This document shows positions 9,071-16,017 of a stretch of DNA of 64,000 nt, piece after piece. This stretch comes from Candidatus Heimdallarchaeota archaeon (GTDB taxonomy: Archaea > Asgardarchaeota > Heimdallarchaeia > JABLTI01): assembly GCA_018238155.1 (NCBI GenBank), contig JABCTZ010000046.1, positions 186,001-250,000 of the forward strand. Reading direction: 5' to 3'. The position numbers and the translations under genes are program-made. Numbering within the stretch: position 1 is the stretch's first letter; every line of letters begins with the position of its first letter. The notes beneath the pieces are model-generated. The model did not search any database. It was not told the origin of the DNA and was given only the letters and a program-made list of their open reading frames with translations.

Positions 9071-9728
9071 GAATAGACATTTTCTTAGTAACTAGATTTC
9101 TTCTTCTAATTGATAACCTTTGAAGTAAAACAAGATTTCCTTTATTGTTTCAGCTTTAGTACCAAAAATATAGATATCTATAACAATTAAACCTCAGTCT
9201 GTCAAAAATTCAATTATTAGAGAGATTTTGGTTCTTGTTGTTGTTCTTCTTGGAATAACACCTCCACTTGAAACAGATATAATTTCTACAGGAGAGGTTT
9301 ATAATATTGTAAATCAACCCAATAAATCTCAGTTGTATCATAAATGCTTTCCAAAATAAACTTCTCTTTGTAGAAAGTAATTTTCGTTTTCAAGGCGATT
9401 TTCAGACTCAAATAAAAAGAACATATAACAATTAATCCAACAAGACCAGATTTAACGGTTATTGGTGTGCGTATTGTTTCACAATATGACTCTTCTCTTG
9501 ATTGCTGTTTTTTAAAAGATGAACTTTTAATCTAAGATGGTTCATGAAATGATCTATATCCTTGGACTAGGCATTTTAATGCGTTTTTCTGTCAAGAAAT
9601 CATCATCCTCACTTACTTGATATATGGTTGCAACCTAAATTATTTTTGCTTTTTTTTGTTGCCTAATAAGTGAAATGATCATCTCAATCTTTTCAGCTGG
9701 AAAATCACTCAATTATTACTCTCCCTAG
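9071..9728. other. Gene-poor decayed stretch behind the toxin-antitoxin pair
   Basis: I see no open frame with convincing coding character, RNA gene or repeat array in these bases. Short broken frames occur on both strands and base composition is patchy. It looks like DNA that has lost its genes, for example a decayed mobile element, but no transposase motif can be named. Confidence 0.4.
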
Positions 9729-9856
9729 ATGGGATTTAAACATCAACCCAATAGCAACATTATCACTCTGAAATTAAAAACCCTTTTGATTCAAAGGAAA
9801 AAAAGAAGGAATCATCGTAGTATCCCATCTGACAACACTCAAAAGCAATATTACGA

Positions 9857-9875
9857 AATTAATCCGGACGAGGGC
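9857..9875 (+). repeat. Right copy of the imperfect 19-bp direct repeat
   Basis: AATTAATCCGGACGAGGGC is the second copy (15 of 19 identical to 8380-8398). It overlaps the left arm of a GC-rich hairpin. Confidence 0.4.
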
Positions 9876-9889
9876 GAACTGCCCCCGTC
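9867..9889 (+). other. GC-rich hairpin in an AT-rich intergenic region
   Basis: GACGAGGGC (9867-9875) pairs with GCCCCCGTC (9881-9889) with one mismatch and a 5-base loop. The surrounding 9864-9935 is clearly GC-richer than the region. It may be part of a structured RNA or a remnant of foreign DNA. Confidence 0.35.
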
Positions 9890-9933
9890 GCGGGAAAAGG
9901 GAGTTTAAATAGGGGAGAGAGGTTTTTATGGGG

Positions 9934-9970
9934 AGAGTTCAAGATATAATAGAATTAGTTCTTGAACTCT
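9934..9970. repeat. Perfect 11-bp inverted repeat
   Basis: AGAGTTCAAGA (9934-9944) and TCTTGAACTCT (9960-9970) are exact reverse complements separated by 15 bases. The spacer contains TATAAT. It could be an operator, a hairpin or a mobile-element end; the rest of 9909-10109 shows nothing else. Confidence 0.45.
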
Positions 9971-10109
9971 TGATTTGATTTTAGTTCGTCATCCTTAAAA
10001 AACTTTTTGAAATGAAGTTGGTTGCGGTTATTTTTCCGCGTAAAACCGGAATAATTAAGTCGTTAACTTTAACAGTTTTTTTCCCTTTTTTGTTTTTGAC
10101 TGTTTTTTC

Positions 10110-10466
10110 TTACTCTAACATCACTTCTTTTTTGGAGTCATATGGCGGATTTACAATCATTAAAAACTTTAATTTTCTTCTTCCTGTATTGGTTATTTTT
10201 TGCACCGCATTTTCTGGAATGACTATTACATCTCCTTTTGCTATTTCATGTTCAAAACTATTGACTGTTATGATTCCCTTTCCTTCTATGATATAGTACA
10301 ATTCTTTCATTATCATTGTATGCTGTTTGTTACTTTCTTTTCCTTTTATTTCACCATATGCTAAACTATAATCCTTATTTATTTCTATTTCAGCGATCAG
10401 TGTTCCATCTGGACTTTTATAGCTATTCTGTTCATCCAAATCCTCAGGTAGTTTCATTATTTTCAT
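10110..10466 (-). CDS. Single-domain cupin protein
   Basis: About 118 residues from ATG 10466, chosen because GTGGAT lies six bases upstream; an in-frame GTG at 10478 would add four residues. The cupin core is seen in ELYYIIEGKGIITVN, then an EIAKGDVIVIPENAVQKI stretch and a final strand pair. The first motif has His in KQHTMIM and a Glu; the second-motif His of classic metal cupins is replaced by Gln (AVQKI), so metal binding may differ. Cupins of this size bind sugars or small ligands or act as isomerases; the substrate cannot be told. It lies downstream of the NTPase gene on the same strand, 115 bases away. Confidence 0.75.
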   Translation of the reverse strand: MKIMKLPEDLDEQNSYKSPDGTLIAEIEINKDYSLAYGEIKGKESNKQHTMIMKELYYIIEGKGIITVNSFEHEIAKGDVIVIPENAVQKITNTGRRKLKFLMIVNPPYDSKKEVMLE

Positions 10467-10580
10467 TTTCTTATCCACAGATTTGTATATTTCTCAAGAA
10501 TTATTTTTGCTTCCAGTTTTATTGCTTAGTGGTTTCTTCTTTTCTTTGTTTGCATTTTTTCTCTTGGCAATTGTTATCAT

Positions 10581-11096
10581 TTATTCACAGAGTTTTGCTT
10601 GAATTATCTTACTTATTTTATTACGATTTTTTTCTGTGATATAATATAGCTCTGAGTCTTCTCTATTTTTCACTTCTTTAACGAAAGCTCCTCCTCCTTT
10701 CATTGTAATTGTTGCTACTACATTTCCTTTATCTAAACATTCTATTAATTTTTCTTTGAAGTTTTCTGAGAAAAGCTCCATCTTTCCGATTTCATCTATG
10801 ATAATTATATCTGCTTCTAAATTTAGCTCTGGCAGAATAATTCGTTCAAATTCATTTATATCAACAAAATATTTTCCTACTTTCCAACCCGTTTTAATAT
10901 TTGTATGAGCTAACACTCCTGGTTCCTCTGATTTTAAAGTCATTACTCTGAAACCAACTCGTATTCCGTTAGTATTCATAATTTCTTCTGTATAGAATCC
11001 TGCGAATGTCTTATTAGAGCAATGTGATATTAGTGCCTTGATTAGAGTTGTTTTTCCGGTTTTTGGATGCCCAGTTATTACAATGTTTTTTTTCAA
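10581..11096 (-). CDS. THEP1-type nucleoside-triphosphatase
   Basis: 171 residues, the usual length of the THEP1/NTPase_1 family. Walker A is GHPKTGKTT at residues 9-17 and Walker B is in DIIIIDEIGKMELFS, the family's diagnostic DEIGKME. The N-terminal part also shows FAGFYTEEI and GFRVMTL, both typical. The family hydrolyses ATP, GTP and other NTPs; some members have been linked to nucleotide or RNA metabolism, but the physiological role is unsettled. TTG start with GGAAG eight bases upstream. It may share a transcript with the cupin gene downstream. Confidence 0.9.
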   Translation of the reverse strand: MKKNIVITGHPKTGKTTLIKALISHCSNKTFAGFYTEEIMNTNGIRVGFRVMTLKSEEPGVLAHTNIKTGWKVGKYFVDINEFERIILPELNLEADIIIIDEIGKMELFSENFKEKLIECLDKGNVVATITMKGGGAFVKEVKNREDSELYYITEKNRNKISKIIQAKLCE

Positions 11097-11315
11097 TGAA
11101 TTACTTCCTTGTATTTAATCGCAATATATTATATACTTTTTTTGTTTATAATTATCCTTTTAACATGTACTTTAAAGACTTAAGCTTCAAAATGTTTTTC
11201 TATTTAATCATTGGAGCGTTTTTTTGCTTCGGTTGTTTCCAATCTTTTTAATAGAAGTAACTTCAAGTATTCTACTGTTTGTAAATCAATTTATGAGGAG
11301 CTTGTTGTTTAGACA

Positions 11316-11786
11316 ATGACAAAAACGTGCGTTAACTGTGGTGAAATAGTTAAAAAGACAGACATTTTCTGTCCTTTCTGCGGAGCAAATTCAGATAAAG
11401 CTCAACCTTCGATACAAGATACCAAAATGGGTGATAATTTTTGTTCTACTTGTGGTGTAGCCAATAAATCAAGTGCACAATTCTGTGCTGGTTGTGGGAA
11501 TACAATTGATAGTAGCTCTTCTTCTGCTTCTAGTTATGGCACACCAGCTAGTGCTGCAACAGATTCATCGGATCAAACAACGCACACACATGGAAGCTAT
11601 AGTACTGAACCATCAGATTCTACTCATAAATGGTATAAACCACCTAAACGAAAACGATCAGCAAAACATCCTGCTGAATGGTTTTTCTGGACAGGTTGGG
11701 GTCTTTATTTTCTAATTAGAGCTATTTTTTGGGTCCTCTGGTTTGTTATCAGAATATTTCTACAAGCAAAAGGTAGAAGATTATAA
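11316..11786 (+). CDS. Double zinc-ribbon protein with a C-terminal membrane segment
   Basis: 156 residues. Two short zinc ribbons occupy the N-terminal 60 residues (CVNCGE..CPFCGA and CSTCGV..CAGCGN, each CxxC-x10-CxxC). A Ser/Thr-rich linker, a basic patch (PPKRKRSAK) and a Trp/Phe-rich hydrophobic helix (ILWVLWFVIRIFL type) follow. Such double-ribbon proteins are common in archaea and may act as adaptors at the membrane; partners are unknown. A GAGGAG lies 16 bases before the ATG, farther than usual. A hairpin shared with the converging GNAT gene follows. Confidence 0.75.
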   Translation: MTKTCVNCGEIVKKTDIFCPFCGANSDKAQPSIQDTKMGDNFCSTCGVANKSSAQFCAGCGNTIDSSSSSASSYGTPASAATDSSDQTTHTHGSYSTEPSDSTHKWYKPPKRKRSAKHPAEWFFWTGWGLYFLIRAIFWVLWFVIRIFLQAKGRRL

Positions 11787-11820
11787 GTGAATCTTTTTTT
11801 TATCATTTCATTATTCACTT
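11785..11820. terminator. Bidirectional hairpin between converging genes
   Basis: AAGTGAAT (11785-11792) and ATTCACTT (11813-11820) pair around a long T-rich loop. It overlaps the stop of the zinc-ribbon gene and lies just before the end of the GNAT gene on the other strand. Confidence 0.45.
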
Positions 11821-11826
11821 ACATGC

Positions 11827-12642
11827 TTACTCTAGTTTTGATGGTCTAGTCATTCGAAGTAATTCATAATTGAGCGGTATTTTTTCCTCATTTAATTTTT
11901 GAACGAGGTTTTCTTGTCCATCAAAAGTAATCTTAATATCACCTAGTTTTTTATCAGTAATGAACCCATTCAAAATTGATACAAAGTCAATAGCATATGA
12001 CGGATCCTTCAAAATAAATGGCATTGCACCTGGAAAACCGGGACTGAATCTGCAAAATCCTTTTTGTTGACCCATCACTTCATAGATTAATACATGCTGA
12101 TTCTCTCGAGTGAAATATTGTTGAATTTGAAATGGATTTAAACTAAATCTCAAAGAAATCATCTGAATTTCACCCCATTCAACGTGTCTACATCGTCCTC
12201 TAACTTTTTCTAACAAATGTTTCTTCGGAACGAGATATTGATAACTTTTGGTTTCAGTTGTGAAACCATATTTCTTATACAAATCTATTGCAGGAGTATT
12301 ATTCTCCAAAACATACAAGTAATATTTTTGACAAGCTTTCTTCTCTAAATAATAGATGCTTTTTTCAAAAAGTATAGAGCCATATCCTCTTCTTCTAAAA
12401 TCTGGATGGACACCTATTCGTGTTATATGACCTAAATTCCCATAAATACCAATTCTATAATATCCAATAAAATCTTTTGTTTCTTTGTGAATCATTACAA
12501 CAAAGAGAGAGTTTAACCCAGGCAAGCTACTGGAAAAAGATTCCTTTGTATAATGGTCATCTGGAAAAATCAGCTTGTCCATTGTATGGAATTTTTCCCA
12601 ATCTGTTTGAGTGAGGTCTCTCAGATAATAGTCTTCTTCCAA
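11827..12642 (-). CDS. GNAT-family N-acetyltransferase, two-domain
   Basis: 271 residues. The N-terminal half is a GNAT domain: the acetyl-CoA loop RRRGYGS at about 83-89 after IGVHP, then a LYVLENNTPAIDLYKKYGF motif. The C-terminal 130 residues look like a second, degenerate GNAT-like domain without the CoA loop. Start is TTG with GAGGAAG five bases upstream. Substrates may be protein N-termini, amines or metabolites and cannot be told. It ends 36 bases before the converging zinc-ribbon gene, and the EAP30 gene lies upstream on the same strand, 108 bases away. Confidence 0.88.
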   Translation of the reverse strand: MEEDYYLRDLTQTDWEKFHTMDKLIFPDDHYTKESFSSSLPGLNSLFVVMIHKETKDFIGYYRIGIYGNLGHITRIGVHPDFRRRGYGSILFEKSIYYLEKKACQKYYLYVLENNTPAIDLYKKYGFTTETKSYQYLVPKKHLLEKVRGRCRHVEWGEIQMISLRFSLNPFQIQQYFTRENQHVLIYEVMGQQKGFCRFSPGFPGAMPFILKDPSYAIDFVSILNGFITDKKLGDIKITFDGQENLVQKLNEEKIPLNYELLRMTRPSKLE

Positions 12643-12750
12643 ATTACTTCCTCGTACAAACGTTTACGTAATCCTCATTGGTTCCTTCTACCTTTAACTT
12701 TTTTCCTCTCAAAAAAAAACTTAAATCGGTAGATAAGAAGCAAAAATTAA

Positions 12751-13791
12751 TTATTCTTCAGTTAAACCAGGGAAATAATATTTCATACCACTTGAGTAAC
12801 TAGCGTCTTTTATTGCTAAGCCAGATTTTACGAATTTTTCCATTTCTTCTGAGGCTTTTTCTATAGACCAATTTGTAATCATAATGAGTTCTTCAAGAGT
12901 TATATAACCCTTCTTTTTTGCAAACCCAAGAATAATATTTGTTTCAGTTTCTGATGGATGCAGTTGAATCCAGAATTGTCCTTCTCTATCTTGCTTTAGT
13001 ATTAGCAAGCCTGTTTCATCCAAGGTAATCAAAACTTTTTGTATATCTTTAATTTCAGCTCTCACTCTTGGAAATTCTTCTTTTAAGCGTGAAAAAATTG
13101 CTCTCATAGCAATTGGTTCTGTTGAAGAACCGATGTCAAAAGTCATAATTATTTTCAAAAGAATATTGCCCAATTGGTCATAATATTTTCCTTTACCAAT
13201 CAAACGAGGTTTATCTAATTTTATGATTCCTTTTAATGCCCCTGCTCCTTCTGCAAATTCAAGTTCTTTGTTAAAAGAAAGCATTAATGATTCAGCAACT
13301 TCCTCTGAAGATTGAATGTTTACAGTAATTTTTTCTTTGTTTGAAAATAATTCAGACATTAATTGAATATCATTTAGAATCTGTTTTGCTAATGATTTTA
13401 TTTCATCTTTATCTTCAAAAATAATCAATGAATCAATACTTCCAAAGATTATTTTAAGATCCCAACACTTGCTAAAAATGATTAAATCAAATAATATAGC
13501 ATTGTTAAAGATATTTTTTCTATTTTTATCAGATGTACCAGGTCGAATTCGCACTTCCATTCGCCTTGATTGATCAATTAAAGTATCAATTCTCAATCGT
13601 AATTGGTTCATCAATCTTGCAATATCATTTAGGTGTTTGCTTGAGGTTAGAGAGTTTATTACTAAAGCTCGAATGTCAAATAATAACGTAGTTGAAACTG
13701 AATGTAATTTCTGTTCGTACACCTTTAATTTATAGAGACCTTTTGGTGTATCTACTAGATCTTGCAAAGCAGTAATTTTAGCATTGTCCAT
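12751..13791 (-). CDS. ESCRT-II EAP30-domain protein (Vps22/Vps36-like) with a long N-terminal region
   Basis: 346 residues. The last 150 form two winged helices like eukaryotic EAP30/SNF8: a YDQLGNILLKIIM helix and an IKDIQKVLITLDETGLL helix, then a GYITLEEL helix and a WSIEKASEEMEKFVKSGLA helix (W at about 308), ending D-x9-KYYFPGL. SNF8 shows the same order, with a helix-final GLAWLD and YW-P-LF. ESCRT-II bridges ubiquitin-linked cargo recognition and ESCRT-III in membrane remodelling. The first 200 residues are helical, longer than in SNF8, and of unknown fold; a GLUE or PH domain was not recognised. No other ESCRT gene is visible nearby. ATG with GGTAG upstream. Confidence 0.75.
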   Translation of the reverse strand: MDNAKITALQDLVDTPKGLYKLKVYEQKLHSVSTTLLFDIRALVINSLTSSKHLNDIARLMNQLRLRIDTLIDQSRRMEVRIRPGTSDKNRKNIFNNAILFDLIIFSKCWDLKIIFGSIDSLIIFEDKDEIKSLAKQILNDIQLMSELFSNKEKITVNIQSSEEVAESLMLSFNKELEFAEGAGALKGIIKLDKPRLIGKGKYYDQLGNILLKIIMTFDIGSSTEPIAMRAIFSRLKEEFPRVRAEIKDIQKVLITLDETGLLILKQDREGQFWIQLHPSETETNIILGFAKKKGYITLEELIMITNWSIEKASEEMEKFVKSGLAIKDASYSSGMKYYFPGLTEE

Positions 13792-13840
13792 TTCTACTAC
13801 CTATTTTTCTTATGTTGATATTAGTTGTGTGAATCTTTTG

Positions 13841-13867
13841 AATTCAATATTAAAAATATATTGAATT
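13841..13867. promoter_or_regulatory. 10-bp inverted repeat in the EAP30 promoter region
   Basis: AATTCAATAT (13841-13850) and ATATTGAATT (13858-13867) are exact inverted repeats with a 7-base AT spacer, 50-76 bases upstream of the EAP30 start. The AT-rich core could be its TATA box, so the repeat may be an operator covering it. Confidence 0.4.
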
Positions 13868-13979
13868 GTAAGTATTGGAACTACCATTCCTTTTTTCCCA
13901 TATTGGCTTTTCTAATGTTTTTTCTGAGTAAAAAAACTTTTTAATTTATAAATTAAATAATTGACATGTGGAGCTTACT

Positions 13980-14201
13980 ATGAGAAATTTAAACGATATC
14001 ATTAAATGTAAAGAAGCAAAAACAAAGAAATCCATTGGCGGTATTTTTGCAGCAATTGTTGTAATTGTTGTAGCAGTATCAATCTTTTCTGAAGGAGGAG
14101 CATTTATTGGAATATTATTTGGAGTAGGAATTTTAGCAGCAGTTTCAACTGGCGTTTATTTCTGGTTGAATGCCATAGATGAGCTTCCAGACAGCTTCTA
14201 A
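13980..14201 (+). CDS. Small two-helix membrane protein
   Basis: 73 residues from ATG 13980, with GTGGAG six bases upstream; the in-frame GTG at 13968 is part of that Shine-Dalgarno and is not taken as the start. A basic N-terminal segment (KEAKTKKS) is followed by two hydrophobic helices separated by EGG, and a short acidic tail (DELPDSF). Function unknown. It is divergent from the EAP30 gene and shares its intergenic region. Confidence 0.65.
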   Translation: MRNLNDIIKCKEAKTKKSIGGIFAAIVVIVVAVSIFSEGGAFIGILFGVGILAAVSTGVYFWLNAIDELPDSF

Positions 14202-14368
14202 ATGCAATTTAATCATATTTCCCTCAGCTTTAGAGAAAAGAGCATGTCTAAAAATAACTTCAAAAATGGCGATTTTGTTATTCATGCCTTTGATTTTACT
14301 ATTTTTGTCTAAATAAACATATAAAAAGAGTCAATTAGGCATTTTGAATTTTAGGTCATAAAGATACG

Positions 14369-14510
14369 TTTATATTAGATTATGTTGTAGTTAACATAGC
14401 GTGCTTAATGCCATTTGCACGCCATTTTGAATATTGACTATCTCCTGTTTCGACGCGGGGTTTCTCTACTGAGGAATTCCCGCGTCTTCAATTTCGAACG
14501 AATATTTTTT
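14369..14510 (+). ncRNA. Candidate structured RNA or structured leader before the CYTH gene
   Basis: A TATA box (TTTATATTA, 14369-14377) predicts transcription from about 14399. Exactly there begins a hairpin, GCGTGC (14399-14404) with GCACGC (14417-14422). A second, GC-rich hairpin pairs GACGCGGG (14452-14459) with CCCGCGTC (14479-14486), and a T6 run lies at 14505-14510. Two GC-rich stems in otherwise very AT-rich DNA without a reading frame suggest a functional RNA. It could be an independent small RNA or a 170-base leader of the gene starting at 14572. The rest of 14202-14571 holds nothing else visible. Confidence 0.45.
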
Positions 14511-14571
14511 ACAGATAAGGACTCAAAAAATTGATAACTCTATTTGTTTTAGCAGTACTAGGAAGATAACA

Positions 14572-15087
14572 ATGATTGATGTTGAAATCAAAGCAAAATG
14601 TGAGAATCATGATTTTATCCGATCTACTTTGCAAGATAAAGGAGCTTATTACAAAGGAATAGATCATCAAACTGATGTTTACTTTAAGGTTCAAAACGGT
14701 CGTTTAAAATTGAGGAAAGGAAATATTGAGGGTGCTTTAGTTTATTATGAACGGGAGAATATCAAAGGAATCAAAACAAGCAGTTACTCTCTCTATGAAT
14801 CGAAAGAACCTGAAATTCTTGAAACTATTTTGAAATCGTCACTTGGTGTATTAGTAGAAGTTGTTAAGCGGAGAGAAATGTACTACATTGACAACATCAA
14901 ATTCAACATTGATATTGTTCAAGGACTGGGAAATTTTATTGAAATAGAAGCAATAACTGAAAATTCTGATGATATAGAAGACCTAACTAAACTAGTTGAA
15001 AATTACTTGTTAGAATTTAAAATTAGAGAAGAGGATATACAGAGTCTCTCCTATAGTGACTTGTTATTAAACAAAAAGAATAGATAA
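14572..15087 (+). CDS. CYTH-domain protein (class IV adenylate cyclase / triphosphatase superfamily)
   Basis: 171 residues, the usual length of CyaB-like CYTH proteins. The first strand carries the ExK-type signature (VEIKAK), then HQTDVYFKV and GRLKLRKG, a YYER strand, a KRREMYYI strand and a FIEIEAI strand near the end, giving the alternating charged residues that line the tunnel. CYTH enzymes act on triphosphates with divalent metal; archaeal members may cleave thiamine triphosphate or inorganic triphosphate or make cAMP, and the substrate is not readable here. It follows the structured leader candidate, and the SDR gene starts 32 bases after its stop. Confidence 0.85.
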   Translation: MIDVEIKAKCENHDFIRSTLQDKGAYYKGIDHQTDVYFKVQNGRLKLRKGNIEGALVYYERENIKGIKTSSYSLYESKEPEILETILKSSLGVLVEVVKRREMYYIDNIKFNIDIVQGLGNFIEIEAITENSDDIEDLTKLVENYLLEFKIREEDIQSLSYSDLLLNKKNR

Positions 15088-15119
15088 TAAAGTCTAGAAA
15101 CAATTACTGTGTGATTTTA

Positions 15120-15941
15120 ATGAATTTAGAATTGAAAGATAAAATAGTATTAATTACTGGTGCTACTGGTGGAATAGGGGAAGCTTCTGCGAGGTTATTT
15201 GCTAAGGAAGGAGCAGATGTCATTATTCATTATCATAAAAATAGAGAGAATGCTGAGAAGTTGACTTTAGAATTTGGGGAAGAAACTCTAGCCATTCAAG
15301 CAGACCTTGCTGATGAACATCAAGTTGTAGCTATGTTTAAGTCAATTAAAGAGAAAAAAGGCAGAATTGATATCCTAATTTGTAATGCTGGGATTTGGCC
15401 TGAAGAATATATTGAAATTGAAAAAATGTCCTTTAGCCGGTGGAGAAAAACGTTATCTGTTGATCTTGATAGTGTATTCCTCTGTTGCCGTTCTTTTGTT
15501 CAACAGTTAAGAGAATTCAATGGAGATTCTGCTAGTATCATTATTGTAGGTTCTACAGCAGGAGTTTTCGGAGAAGCAGGGCATGCGGATTACGCATCAG
15601 CAAAATCGGCAATTAGTTATGGTTTTACAAAAAGCCTGAAGAATGAGATTATTCAAGTTGCACCTCTTGCTCGTGTAAATGCTGTTTGTCCTGGTTGGAC
15701 TGTATCACCTATGACTAAAAAGTATCTAGACGATGAGAATGAAGTTACGCATGTTCTAAAAACTGTTCCATTAAAGAAACTTGGCGAGTCAGAAGATGTT
15801 GCTCATATGATTGTTATTTTGGCATCAGATAAAGCTTCAGGGCATATTAATGGTGAAGTAATAACTATTGCAGGAGGAATGGAAGGCAGATCTTTACATC
15901 TTCCTGAGGAAATTGATTTCAAAAAAGCGTTCAAAAGATAA
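15120..15941 (+). CDS. Short-chain dehydrogenase/reductase (FabG-like SDR)
   Basis: 273 residues from ATG 15120; the in-frame GTG at 15111 is less likely. Rossmann nucleotide motif TGATGGIG (13-20), NAGIW, catalytic Ser in VGSTAG and the Tyr158-x3-Lys162 pair in DYASAKSA are all present. A classical SDR using NAD(P)H, most like 3-oxoacyl-reductase-type members; a role in lipid or alcohol/ketone metabolism is inferred only. It may be co-transcribed with the CYTH gene. A hairpin at 15987-16002 separates it from the converging RING-protein gene. Confidence 0.9.
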   Translation: MNLELKDKIVLITGATGGIGEASARLFAKEGADVIIHYHKNRENAEKLTLEFGEETLAIQADLADEHQVVAMFKSIKEKKGRIDILICNAGIWPEEYIEIEKMSFSRWRKTLSVDLDSVFLCCRSFVQQLREFNGDSASIIIVGSTAGVFGEAGHADYASAKSAISYGFTKSLKNEIIQVAPLARVNAVCPGWTVSPMTKKYLDDENEVTHVLKTVPLKKLGESEDVAHMIVILASDKASGHINGEVITIAGGMEGRSLHLPEEIDFKKAFKR

Positions 15942-15986
15942 CTAGCTTGTGTTTCAAATAAAAAAAAAGATGAAGGAAAGCTTTAA

Positions 15987-16002
15987 CCTCTAATGCTAGA
16001 GG
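15987..16002. terminator. Hairpin between the SDR gene and the converging RING-protein gene
   Basis: CCTCTA (15987-15992) and TAGAGG (15997-16002) form a 6-bp stem with an ATGC loop, 45 bases after the SDR stop. Confidence 0.4.
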
Positions 16003-16017
16003 ATAGAGCATTCTTAC

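Larger units (their letters stand above)
9729..9908 (+). pseudogene. Short open frame, possible tail of a decayed gene
   Basis: A 59-codon frame from ATG 9729 to TAA 9906-9908. It encodes a basic stretch (RKKRRNHRS) and ends INPDEGELPPSREKGV. No Shine-Dalgarno sequence precedes it, and an in-frame stop lies immediately upstream of the ATG. The C-terminal end is much more GC-rich than its surroundings and can also fold as a hairpin (9867-9889). It may be the tail of a degraded mobile-element protein or not a gene at all. Confidence 0.25.

Noticed and set aside
9071..9728. Intact insertion sequence
   Set aside because: No transposase frame or DDE motif and no terminal inverted repeats could be found; only weak signs of decay.
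10012..10639. Two plus-strand frames of 94 and 107 codons
   Set aside because: They are antisense to the cupin and the end of the NTPase gene and consist of F/L/S-rich translations typical of shadows.
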